NCBI GenBank assembly: GCA_003427395.1
Contig: BFEA01001001.1
Location: forward strand, 213,501-277,500
Length of the DNA: 64,000 bases
DNA from: Chara braunii
Taxonomy: Eukaryota; Streptophyta; Charophyceae; Charales; Characeae
Direction: 5' to 3'
The notes beneath the pieces were generated by a model that searched no databases, was not told the origin of the DNA, and was given only the letters and a program-made list of their open reading frames with translations. Made by a program: the position numbers and the translations under genes. Numbering within the stretch: the stretch's first letter is position 1; every line of letters begins with the position of its first letter. This document shows, piece after piece, positions 29,830 through 40,730 of the stretch.

Positions 29830-32800
29830 TCATTGGACATCATACGAGGCCAGACATTAAGAGATGGGGCATTGCAGAGGAAGGTAACACTATCTTTTTG
29901 TGATGGTGCCTACCTCCTTCATCCTCCTCCGTACTTATCTTTGTTTGACCCTCTCGGATACCTGCCTCCTCGACTTTAATTGTTTGGTGACATGATTCTC
30001 ATTGAGTCAATCATGGCCTCAGCTAACTCTAAGGGTCAGCGATCGATTGCATGGATTATATATGATCAGTGACAGGGTGATTGCGGGAGCTCTGTCGGAG
30101 TTCAGGAGGAACTCTGGAGGTAGAGAATAGTAAGGTACGCACACTTCAGTCTAACCATAAAATTTAATCTATAAGGAAAAAAAAACATTGATTGAGTGGA
30201 AGGGATCTGTGTGGTATGGCTAATTGTCGCTGAAAAACATAGCGAGAACGAGAAGTTTTGAGTAACTGTCTCGCTACGTGAATGTTTTCTTTGGGGGATG
30301 TGACCGCAAGGGGGTGTGATTCCGTGTAGTCTTCCTTTGCTTAAAAAGACCGACTGACTAGTGATAAAGATGGGGTTCATAGTGGATTGAAGGACTTTTG
30401 CATGATATGATCGGATGCTGTAATGATGGACTACGTCTACAAACTCTTGACTATGCTTGCATCCTCTTAAAAAGTTCAAAGTTAACAAAGTCAGGGGATC
30501 AGGCGGACGAGTTTAAAACATAGGGTTCGAAGTCTCGTATGACATACCCGCATAGTCTTAAAGGCTTCCGATTGACCCAGGGCTCAAGTGGCATCAGTAA
30601 GCGAGGCTCCGAGAAGCCTGCCTTATCACCATAATGATAAGAACAAGGTGATAAGAGTAAGCGAGACTCCGAGAAGCCTGCCTTATCACCATAATGATAA
30701 GAACAAGGTGGTAAGAGGAGCGAGGCTCCGAGAAGCCTGCCTTACCACCATAATGATAAGAACAAGGCGATAAGAGTAAGCGAGTCTCCGAGAAGCCTGC
30801 CTTATCACCATAATGATAAGAACAAGGTGGTAAGAGGAGCGAGGCTCCGAGAANAAGAACAAGGTGGTAAGAGGAGCGAGGCTCCGAGAAACCTACCTTA
30901 CCACTATAATAATAAAAATCAGTGTGGTAAGAGGAGCGAGGCTCCGAGAAGTCTGCCTTACCACTATAATAACAAAGATCAGTGTGGTAAGAGGAGCGAG
31001 ACTCTGAGAAGCCTGCCTTACCACTATAATAACAAAAGATAAGTGTGGTAAGAGGAGCGAGGCTCCGAGAAGCCTGCCTTACCACTATAATAAGAAAGAT
31101 CAGTGTGGTAAGAGGAGCGAGGCTCCAAAAAGTCTGCCTTACCACTATAATAACAAAGATCGGTATGGTAAGGGGAGCAAGGCTCCGAGAAGCCTGCCTT
31201 ACCACCGTAATAACAAAGATCAGTGTGAAAAGAGGAGCGAGGCTCCGAGAAGCCTGCCTTACCACCGTAATAACAAAGATCAGTGTGATAAGAAGAGCGA
31301 GGCGCCGAGAAACCTGCCTTATTACCATCTGACCTGATCTGATGCAAAATAGTAGATAGGAGGAGAAAGACCCTCGTAAGCAGACACCGATAAAGGATGA
31401 GTAGATCCTGATCGATCTACCAACGGATATAAACTTTCCATATAACTAAATCAATCCATCACTAACGAGCTATTTTTGATCCTAGTAAGGTGAGGTTAAG
31501 TGAGATCTTGGTCTGAGAGACTTGTCATTCTTGAAACTTTGATTTGAACTCTATCATATGACTCCTCTCCGGGCTGAATTGACGATATTGTTGGTGGTAC
31601 TAAGATATGAGGTTTGGTAAATGACCTTTAAAAGGGAAGACTATGTATGACCACTGAGTCGGTGGAGTTAGAAGTGAACTCTGTTTGTTACTTAGACCAA
31701 CGGAGCAACAGCCTGGCGGCTAGATAAGAATAGAAGTCAGACAAAGGGGGTCACCGGTACGCGTTGACCTCTAGGTCATGAATCAATCTTTGAAAATCCC
31801 AGTGAACGGGTGTTAAGTTTTCGCTCGGACTGTGTTGTACCTACAGGTTTATCGCTCTTGGAGAGAATTACAGAAAGAACCGTAAGAGATTGCAATTTTG
31901 TTATCATTGGATAACAGGTCGATAAAATTCCGATTCAACCTCCACATGGCTGATACCCACACCTAAGACAAAACCAGGAAAGGGACAGAGGAATCTTTCC
32001 CTTGCGTCTAAGCCTGAATTGTCCTGGTCACTCTCGAAGGTCCTTGAAAAGTGAGGGGCGGGGCGACAGAGTCAGGAGTGTTGTTTCAGGTTTTCGGGGA
32101 GTGATGGACTTGCTATGATTGGGTTAAAGGTTGACTCTTGTAGTGCATTCTGTGCTGGCATTTTGTATGTGTGTATGTGGTCTTCTTGCATCTGCACAGG
32201 TGTTTGGGCAGTGATCTGTCATCTGAACATTGGGGAAATATCTGGGATATTCGGACAGGGTTCACCACGATTGCGAAAAGTGAGGTCCACCGCTCATTGG
32301 CCCCCTTTGATATATATATATATATATATATACGCTTATATCTATATATATCTTTGAACAAAGGTCATACTCCGGCCCGAGGTTAGGTTGGTTACTGGTG
32401 TAGGTACTATTAGGATATGGACAGAATGAGAGACTACTATAAAGATTTATTCTCACGGGCTCATATGACCAACAAAATAGAACGTAGACTCACTAGCATA
32501 AATAACTAAGCGTGAAAGACTGTCTAGAAAAGTCGACCTGATCAAATAATCATCGGTCCGGGGAAGTTAGCACCTCGGTACACGATATACGGGTCTGTCT
32601 TAAGGCGTTCTACCGCACGTATGCCTATGCTACGGCGATCGAGAAAATGCCCTCGGTTGGCCTGCTTCTACGATTGCATGTAAAAGCCTTCGTATGTGGG
32701 TCAGTAGCTCAGCAGGGGTACGCCCACCTAAGGGATGGTGACAACTCCCGCGGGTGGAGGTAAGTTGTACCTCGCGGGGTCTCTAACCTGTCATAGAGAT

Positions 32801-32937
32801 TCGCGAGAGATATAACAAGCACGCACGGTCGGAGCGGTATTTTCGCTAAAGTGACTCAAAACTCCTGCGTGATACGACCGCGAGGTCCGACACTGAAAAT
32901 TGGTTTACGCCTGGGTGTGGGACCGCAGCGCGTGACA
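29830..32937 (+). repeat. Second long LTR of family C (probably solo)
   Basis: Inverse copy of 18400-22015, ending GACA at 32937. The sequence after it is not the tRNA-Asp primer site, so it is a solo or 3' LTR. It contains the 60-bp hairpin array and a TA microsatellite (32309-32355). The left boundary is approximate and close to a (TTA)n tract. Confidence 0.72.
30593..31331. repeat. 60-bp tandem hairpin array, about 12 units
   Basis: Period is 60 bp. Each unit has an outer stem GGTGGTAAG/CTTACCACC or GGTGATAAG/CTTATCACC, and inside it AGGCT/AGCCT around CCGAGA. One unit is cut by a single N at 30854, where the assembly is uncertain. Open frames on both strands are translations of the repeat. 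Confidence 0.92.
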
Positions 32938-34650
32938 GCGTGCAACTCACTCCAGAGGACGTCGGCGAAGATCGGTATCACGAAATCCGGTGAGGATGAC
33001 GAAGAGCTGATGAAGACAATTCCAGTATACGTGGAACCACAACTCTCATCGCAACCCATATAGGTTGAAGCAGCAATCGAATCGGATGCAGTATGTTCAC
33101 ACCACAAGTGATTGGCGAAACGGCTTCCCCCAAACGCTTCCCTGCGCCAGCCGCCCCTTCCGCATGCAACCATCGCCTGCACCCTGCCCGATGACGCTGC
33201 CAAAACCGATGACCCCGACCACAAGCCCCACACCTTGTGCCTAAGATGGTCGTCAGCGATGGCATTGCACTCCGAATACACCTTCGGATCCCAGTACCAG
33301 GCACGAGGACAACGCTCACGGCCAATGGGATTCGCACGTGCGCTCATATGTTGCCTGTGCATGGCTGGATCACCCTTGCACGGCTGGCCATCGTCCACGG
33401 CCCGCCTGATTTCGAATTTGAAAATCGTTGCCGTTTTGGAAATCAGGGCCCGCGCAGACCAGCCACGCAATGGCCCACATCGGAACCGTGCGACAGGGCA
33501 GTGTATGTCCGAGGGGGCTTGCCCGCCCATGAAACGGTCCGCCATGACGTCAGCTGGACCACACCCTCTCGACCTCTTCTTTCCATGGGAGAACATGCCC
33601 GCCCCCCTAGTCGGTTGGAAGGACTTTCTGGAAAGGTCATGGAAGGGCCTTTCCATTGGTTTCCAGGCCGCCAACCATGTAGAAACGCTTCTGACACCTT
33701 TCCCGTGTCGTCCTTCCACAGTCGATGGGGTCTGAAAAAACTTTCCACTGTGGGTTTCCATCCGTTTTTCAGATGAGTGGAGTCCGAAACACACCGACCT
33801 GGAAAGAAATTTCCAGGCCGCCAAGCAATGGGGTCCACCCCTAAGATCAAGTGTAGTGTCTGTTTTGATCAGTTTAATATCTGATCCGTGGTCCACCGGG
33901 CGACGACACTTGTGACAGTTTCCAGACACAGGGGTGGACCCCACTGTCCGGCGGCTCGAAACTGGTGTTGGCCACAAAAAACGGCCGACTGTGGTTGGAA
34001 AAACCTTGATGCATTTTGAAGGGACCCCAACGCAGACCGATAGTTTCGGCACTGGAAAAGGCATGGCATACCCGAATAGGAAACCGCCGAAGGGTGTTTC
34101 CCGAAGAGGCAAGTTGGGCGGGTGCTGTGGACCATGGCCTGGTACCGCACTGCTCTTGGGAATACCGTGCGACACCATGGGAAATATGAATGTCCGCCAC
34201 GGCCTCCGGATACACATAACGGTCCACGGCGGGGGTGCACGGTCCACGGCGAGGGTGCACGGTCCATGCCGTGAAGCCCGCATCTGGAATCTGATGGACA
34301 TGGCCCCCCCCCTGCTCAACTGGCCGCCTCCTTGGAAAGGGTCTGGAAACCGGTCGGTGTCGAATTTCCAGACCGCGGACCATGTAGAAACGCCCCGTCA
34401 CCATTTGGGGTCTGGAATTCCTTTTCGGGCGGGCTTTCCACACCGGTTTCCAGACCCAGTGGGGTGTTTTCCGTTCCACACGGGGTTCCAGACCCAGTGG
34501 GGTGTGGAAAACACCCCGGCGCCCAAACTTTTCCAGGCCGCCGGCCAGTGGGGTCCACACCACAGAAAGATTGCGGCAACACCTGCCCTGGATTATCCCA
34601 TGTGGGGAGAGTATAGGGTAGTCGGATCGTCACGGTCAGCAGTTCCAGTG
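32938..34650. other. GC-rich region, no convincing gene
   Basis: Stops are scarce on both strands, giving overlapping frames up to 487 codons (32856-34319, -). The longest runs into the C LTR and none has a known domain or compositional bias. The motif TTTCCAGGCCGCC or GGTTTCCAGACC recurs at least eight times (33640-34550), and ACGGTCCACGGCG.GGGTGC is tandem at 34220-34270. It is probably a noncoding repeat of unknown type. Confidence 0.55.
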
Positions 34651-34689
34651 CACGTCCTTCAATGTAGCGAGGCGAAGAAGAGAGGGACG

Positions 34690-34972
34690 GGAGAGAGCGG
34701 GAGAGAAAAGGTTTGTTGGAGTAGGCACGGGAAGATGTACTAAGCTCATGAACTGCCATATACAGGCAGGCAGAGTGGTTGGAGCAGGCGCAGGAAGATA
34801 CACGGCGCTCATAAACTGTCATACACAGGCAGGCAGATAGCGGGAGAGAGAGTGGTTGGAGTAGGCACAGGAAGATACACTCCGCCCATAAACTGACATG
34901 TATAGGCAGATAAAGCGGGAACTCCGCTCATGAACTGATTTTATACAGGCAGAGAAATCGAGGAAGCGAGCG

Positions 34973-35042
<70 letters not shown>

Positions 35043-35200
35043 CGAACGGAGATAGACTCTACTCATAAACTGACATATACAGGCAGAATAGGGGGAGAGA
35101 AGGAGTGGTTAGACTAGGCACGGGAAGATACAGGACTTGTAAACTGACACATGCAGGCAGACCGCGGGAAAAGAGGAGTGGTTGGAGTAATACATGGTCG
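34690..35200. repeat. Tandem repeat around AACTGACATATACAGGCAG
   Basis: About six variable units with GTGGTTGGAGTAGGCACGGG, GAAGATACAC, CTCATAAACTG and TACAGGCAG. A GA microsatellite (34976-35039) lies within. Confidence 0.8.
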
Positions 35201-35790
35201 TTACGTGACGACGAGGAGATTTGTATTGTGGACTGGAGCAATAAGACTAACGGTCAAAGAGGATCCGTCGAGGCTATGCAAAATTGTCGGTGGTAACGGG
35301 GTCGGAGTGCCGTCATCGATATAAGGTAGGCAGGTCGAATGCTTCTTCCTCCCCTTTCTTCCCTTCCCTCTGCTTTCCTCTCACCTTCTCTCCCCTTTCC
35401 CTATCCCCTTCCTCTCTGCTCTTTCAATCTCCCCTTCACCTCTCCCCTTTCCCGCTCTCCTTTCCTCCGGTTCGCTTTTCACCCTTCTACGCCTCTATGA
35501 TTTGCAACGTCCATCTCCTGGTTGCTTATCACTGTCAGGGTACTCTTTTGTTTGAGGTTTCTCGACGGTGTCCTGAGCGTCCGATAAAGGTAGTTCTGAA
35601 CAGCGTGCGTCCAACGGTGTGTGAACATTGTTCAGAATAAGTAGACAATGAGTTTTTTGCTGAATTGTGAACAGTGCATGTGTCGGCCAACAGTGCTGGC
35701 ACGTACTCCGTTGCCAATTTGGGCAATCGAGATGCATGCGTGATGTTTAGCTGACCGACCCCATGGAAGGCAGCGCTGCTTCAGCGACCC
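35201..35790. other. Pyrimidine-rich spacer
   Basis: CT-rich stretch (35336-35480) and otherwise unremarkable sequence. No gene is supported. Confidence 0.55.
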
Positions 35791-35794
35791 GATT

Positions 35795-35941
35795 ATTGTC
35801 GTTGGCAAATCAACGACTCACTATGTATCATCATATGCGAAGCAGCGTGTAAACGTAAGCCAGGACGCTTCTATCATTTCTATTGTCGTTGGTAAGCCAA
35901 CGACTCACTATCTATCATCATATGCGAAGCAGCATGTAAAC
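35795..35941. repeat. Two direct 59-bp repeats each with a hairpin
   Basis: Units start at 35795 and 35882. Each has a stem-loop then CTCACTAT.TATCATCATATGCG. Stems: GTCGTTG/CAACGAC at 35798-35817 and GTCGTTGG/CCAACGAC with loop TAAG at 35885-35904. Confidence 0.85.
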
Positions 35942-35999
35942 ATAATTAAACAAGACAAGCTGGTGAAATATTCAGTTAATCATTCAATTTGTCAAGCAG

Positions 36000-36330
36000 T
36001 CAAGCAACCAATCGATCAATTGATTGATAATACAATCGGTCAATCAATTGGTAATACAACCAATCAATCAATTGGTAATACAATCAATCAATCAATCAAT
36101 TGCTAATGCAATCAATCAATCAATCTATCAATCAATCAATCAATTGGTAATACAATCAGTCAATCAATTGATAATACAACCAATCAAACGAATTTGTAAT
36201 ACAATCGATCAATCAATTGGTATTGCGATCAATCAATCAATCAATCAACCGGTCGATCGTCGATCAATCAGTGCACACTAAATTAGCTATCCATTGACTG
36301 GTCTGTCGATCACCAATCTACCAATCAAGC
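36000..36330. repeat. AATC-rich satellite with TTGGTAATACAA units
   Basis: Repeats of CAATCAATCAATTGGTAATA, about 28-36 bp apart, grading into simple (AATC)n. Confidence 0.85.
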
Positions 36331-36469
36331 AATCAATCGATACACTGATCAATGTTACTACTTCTCCTGGCAATTGCAACACAATGCGCAACTTCCTGAG
36401 GGGCTGCTGCCAATTCTTCACCTGCATGAAGTGATGATGTTGCTGCTTCGCGCGTCAGAATTTGGCTGG

Positions 36470-36775
36470 CGAGTAGAATGCTTGGCGCCTCATGCCTGCT
36501 TTTTGTTTCTTTTCCCTCCTCGGTCAATCATCCGCAGAGGTTGGTGGTTTTATCGTTCGCGTCTCCTGCGCGAGTAGAATGGTTGGCGCCTCATGCCTGC
36601 TTTTTGTTTCTTCTCCTTCCTTGGTCAATCATCCGCAGTGGTTGGTGGTTTTATCGTTCGTGCCTCCTGCGCGAGTAGAATGGTTGGCGCCTCATGCCTG
36701 CCTTTTGTTTCGTCTCCTTCCTCGGTCAATCCTCCGCAGTGGTTGGTGGTTTTATCGTTCGCGTCTCCTGGGGGG
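36470..36775. repeat. 101-bp tandem repeat, three units
   Basis: Units begin GAGTAGAATG at about 36471, 36572 and 36673. Because 101 is not a multiple of three, the overlapping open frames here are not evidence of coding. Confidence 0.9.
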
Positions 36776-36859
36776 CTGGCCTATGGCGCTGCCCTTACCA
36801 GCGCCCTGTTTGCCGCACAATCGCACGCGCGCTCCTCCCAGCACCTGCGCTAGCACACA

Positions 36860-37375
36860 GCCGTGGCCGCGCGAGCACTTGTTCTACCAGCGCTGCCGCA
36901 ATGCACATCGGTGCTGTATGCACGTGCCTGGCCTGTTTGCTGCTCGGCCCGACACCGTCTGTGCCCACCAGTAGCTTCAGATTGGCCCAAGTGTCTGCGC
37001 CCAGGCCCGTTCAGACAGTGGCCTGGGGCCCAATTGCTTACCGGTACGTTGTATTCGGGGGAAGAAGGTAGGCATTCCCAAATTTGAGGTATTTAGACTG
37101 AAAGAAGGTATCTTTCAGTCTAAATACAGCTATAATGACCCAGGCGCAAATGTGCGATGCCCGCTGCTTCGCCCAGGTTGCTAGAAGGGCCTGGAAGGCT
37201 CACGGATATTTCCCATTCTCACGTGCAAGGCGGATGTAACCAACTGGCGCGTGACAACTGTCTGGCGCGGACCAAGATTTGCAAAATTGACGAGTTCGGG
37301 GCGCATTGAGATTCAGGGGGGCCGCCTTCACATAGGGCGGGCATAGGCCTGCTGCAAGGCCATATGTGGAGGGGT
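36860..37375 (-). repeat. Diverged family B LTR
   Basis: The reverse complement shares, in order, GCCCGCCCTATGTGAAGGCGGC, GTCAATTTTGCAAATCTTGG, GTTGTCACGCGCCAGTTGGTTA and TGCGGCAGCGCTG with 8535-8960. A perfect hairpin (37089-37127) lies inside and is absent from the other copies. Confidence 0.65.
37089..37127. repeat. Perfect 17-bp stem hairpin
   Basis: GTATTTAGACTGAAAGA (37089-37105), loop AGGTA, then its exact complement (37111-37127). Confidence 0.97.
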
Positions 37376-37830
37376 CAGACCCTCGCAGAAATCGTGAATG
37401 GAAGTTAATTAGGTTATCCTAATTAGCTAATAGATCAATGAACGAATCAATCAATCAATCAGTTCATTGATGGATCAATCGAATTGAGCGATCGATCATT
37501 CAATCATTCAATCAATCAATCAATCAATCAAATCAATCAATCAATAGAGATCAATCACCCAATCAATCGATAGATCCATTAGTCAATCAAGAGGTCAGAC
37601 CCTCGCAGAAATCGTGAATGGAAATTAATTAGGTTATCCTAATTAGCTAGTAGATCAATCAATCAATAGATCGATAGATAAATCGATCAGTCAATCAACC
37701 AACCAATCAATCAATTAATCATTCGAGATCAATCACCCAATCAATCGATCGATCAATTAGTCAAAGAATATAGATCAATTAGTCATACGATAGATCAATC
37801 GATCAATTGATCAATTTTCCCTAACCGCGT
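37373..37830. repeat. AATC satellite with two 72-bp direct repeats
   Basis: GGTCAGACCCTCGCAGAAAT begins matching blocks at 37373 and 37592, each with the palindrome TTAATTAGGTTATCCTAATTA. The remainder is (AATC)n mixed with GATC variants. Confidence 0.85.
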
Positions 37831-37866
37831 GTCAGGTCGGATCCCGGTCCTGATTCACTCGGCGTG

Positions 37867-37878
37867 GCTCCGATACCA
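37867..37878 (-). other. Primer binding site of LTR element G
   Basis: On the - strand TGGTATCGGAGC follows GTTACA|GT, so an LTR ends at about 37881. Internal sequence of this element (below 37867) is simple repeat, so its coding part is gone. Confidence 0.65.
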
Positions 37879-37880
37879 AC

Positions 37881-38800
37881 TGTAACATGCTCGATCGAGG
37901 GATGTATATGGAGCCAAGGATCTGCAAAGTGATGAAAAGGACTGGAATTGACAATGCAGCGTCAGCAAAGCAGCAACAAGCAATGTACACCCAGATACGT
38001 ACGAAAATAGCACAATGTATCACAGCGGAAGACTCAAAGATATGACCTGACCTGTCAGAAACTGACACGACTCAACCATCACACGTCACACATGTGAGAG
38101 GGGAGGAGGGATCATACATATGGAAGAAAGGTCCTTCCTTGCACGCACATATGGGGAGATGCCATAAACGAAGTGAGGGAGGAGGGGCGAGATGAAGATG
38201 GAGATGAGGGAGAAGACCAAGATTGCGATAGCGAAAAATAGTCTCCGTGCCAAATCTCCAATGGATGTCTCCCACAAATACGTCGAACCAGATCCTGGAC
38301 CTCATGGCCTGATGTGACCTCTGCCTGTAACCTCTCTTTCTCTCTCTCTCTCTCTGAAGGAGAAGAAGAATGAAGGTGAAAGGAAGGAGGGCAAGAACAG
38401 GAAGGAGAAGAAGAAGATGTCGTCCTCCTCTCTGTCTAACCTTCGGGTCGCCAGGTACTGATGCTGGCGTGTCACTTTGCAGGTCACTGGCCCGGGGCTT
38501 AGCTATGGCGCTCAGGTACGTACGTCGTCGCTGCAGGTACGTACGTCGTCGCTGCAGGTACGTACGTCGTCGCAGCAGGTATGGCCTCCACCACTTCTCA
38601 CTACCTACGCCTCTACCTCTCGGCATGTCACTGTGCAGGTTGCTGGCGCGGGGCTCAGCTACTATGAAACACCCACAGGTCGCTGGCGGGGGGCTCAGCT
38701 ATGAAACACCTGCGGACGCGTCCGTGGGGTTGAGCTTGGAGGGAGGCCATAGGCCTCGGCCACACAGTGGACATGAATTTACGAGATTTTTCTTGAAAAA
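37881..38800 (-). repeat. LTR of element G
   Basis: Inferred from the adjacent primer site and the CA end (TG at 37881 on the + strand). It carries a 21-bp triplet repeat and blocks shared with 39755-40060. The far end is not defined. Confidence 0.5.
38510..38582. repeat. 21-bp tandem repeat x3
   Basis: CAGGTACGTACGTCGTCGCTG repeated three times, then ATGGCCTCC. Single units of the same block recur in the 128-bp array at 39755-40060. Confidence 0.9.
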
Positions 38801-39754
38801 AATAATAGGTAAAAAAAAAAAAAAGAGGTTATAGGGATTTTAAAGCCCTACAACCCCTTTTTTTTTTTTTTGGAAACAGATCATTTTTAATAATTATAAA
38901 AAATTAAAAACAGAAAAGGTGGAGAANNNNNNNNNNNNNNNNNNNNNNNNNNNNNNNNNNNNNNNNNNNNNNNNNNNNNNNNNNNNNNNNNNNNNNNNNN
39001 NNNNNNNNNNNNNNNNNNNNNNNNNNNNNNNNNNNNNNNNNNNNNNNNNNNNNNNNNNNNNNNNNNNNNNNNNNNNNNNNNNNNNNNNNNNNNNNNNNNN
39101 NNNNNNNNNNNNNNNNNNNNNNNNNNNNNNNNNNNNNNNNNNNNNNNNNNNNNNNNNNNNNNNNNNNNNNNNNNNNNNNNNNNNNNNNNNNNNNNNNNNN
39201 NNNNNNNNNNNNNNNNNNNNNNNNNNNNNNNNNNNNNNNNNNNNNNNNNNNNNNNNNNNNNNNNNNNNNNNNNNNNNNNNNNNNNNNNNNNNNNNNNNNN
39301 NNNNNNNNNNNNNNNNNNNNNNNNNNNNNNNNNNNNNNNNNNNNNNNNNNNNNNNNNNNNNNNNNNNNNNNNNNNNNNNNNNNNNNNNNNNAAATGTACA
39401 ATACTATTTTTGTGTGTGTGTGTGTGTGCGCGCGTGTGGGGGGTGGGGGGGCGACCCCGCCCCCACCAATCAATCAATCAATCAACGAAAAAAAACAAAA
39501 AAACGTGCTGTTTTTTTTTTTCTTCTTCAAATTCCTTCGATCACAGCCATCCCCCCCCAAAAAAATAAAATAAAATGTTTTTTTGTTTTTTTTGTTTTTG
39601 TTTCTGTGAGGGGGTGGGGCTGGGGTTGGGCCACCCCATGGCACTTTCCGAACCCCCAACCCCCCTCCCTACTGGCCACCATGCGACCGCAAAGTCTCGC
39701 GGCCGACCTGGCCGCGGCCGCGGACTTCGCCATGCTTGACCGCCTCCGAGGGGT
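38801..39754. other. A/T and GT runs around an N gap
   Basis: Unknown bases at 38927-39391. On either side are A or T homopolymers, a GT/GC run (39410-39440) and (AATC)n. Frames spanning the gap are meaningless. Confidence 0.9.
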
Positions 39755-40060
39755 ATTCGTAGCTCAGCTATGGCGCCCAGGTACGTACGTTGTCGCTGCA
39801 GGTATGGCCTCCGCCCCTTCTCACTACCTACACCTCTACCTCTTGGCATGTCACTGAGCAGGTCGCTGGCGCGGGCCTCAGCTATGGCGCCCAGGTACGT
39901 ACGTCGTCGCTGCAGGTATGGCCTTTGCCCCTTCTCACTACCTACGCCTCTACCTCTAGCACTCAGCTATGGCATCCAGGTACGTACGTCGTCGCTGCAG
40001 GTATGGCCTCCACCCCTTTTCACTACCTACACCTCTACCTCTAGCGCTGCACTGTATCAC
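39755..40060. repeat. ~128-bp tandem repeat, 2.5 units
   Basis: Units contain CTCAGCTATGGC, CCAGGTACGTACGT, GTCGTCGCTGCAGG and CTTCTCACTACCTAC. The first two units also have GGCATGTCACTGAGCAGGTCG. Related to 38490-38700. Confidence 0.85.
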
Positions 40061-40301
40061 GCAACTCCAGCAGCGTGTTGCCCAAGAAGTGAGCCACTCG
40101 CACTGTGTATCTGCCCTGGCCTGGCCCAACTATGTATAGCGCTGGGCCCCGCCGGTATTTCTCTGGTCCTGGCCTGAAACGGCCTGCCTGGGTCCCTACC
40201 GGACGTCCAGGCCATCCCTGCTGATGCTGCAGGGAGTGTCCGCTACCGGACGAAAACGAACCTGGCCCGTACTGCAAACGAAGAAGGCCCAAAACATGGC
40301 C

Positions 40302-40730
40302 TTTGTCCGAACAGACCGTAAGGTCTTCGCCACACCAATGTCAAAAACGACATTTTCGACATTTTCTCCTCGCCACACAGCATGTCGAAATCCGATATGC
40401 GAAAAAAATTCAGGAGCTGTCAGGGAAAGGGTTTTGACACCTCTCGAGCGGGGTTCGTTTCCCAGCCTGCAACTTGGACATTTTCAACAGTCCTCCGATG
40501 GGATGTCGAGTTCTTGCCCGAATGTCGAAAAGGAGAATGGACCAACGCTTGTGCTATCTTCACCCCAGTTTGTCTCTTTCGTGCATAGGACTTGTGAGTT
40601 CTTCACTTCGACATGCTGTGTGGCGAAGAGGGTTTTTCTGTCGAAAGAGGCAGTGTCGAGAATTCCCTGACACATGTCGAATGTCGTGATGTTTCGACAT
40701 TGGTGTGGCGAGGCCCTAAGTCTGTTCGAA
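40302..40730. repeat. Imperfect inverted repeat around TTCGACAT motifs
   Basis: The left arm 40302-40396 (GAACAGACC...CACACAGCATGTCGAA) is complementary to 40606-40725, with about 30-40 extra bases in the right arm. The right arm is the start of repeat R. Confidence 0.7.

Noticed and set aside
30594-31328. A 244-codon protein on the - strand
   Set aside because: It is the translation of the 60-bp repeat, with an unknown base inside.
30593-31331. CRISPR array
   Set aside because: The whole 60-bp unit repeats, with no variable spacers. The setting is a eukaryotic LTR.
32856-34319. A 487-codon open frame on the - strand
   Set aside because: It enters the family-C LTR at its end, has overlapping long frames on both strands, no domain, and lies in GC-rich repeated DNA.
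36492-36974. A 160-codon frame with cysteine-rich repeats
   Set aside because: It arises from the 101-bp tandem repeat read in successive frames.
38887-39857. Open frames across the second gap
   Set aside because: Most of their length is N.
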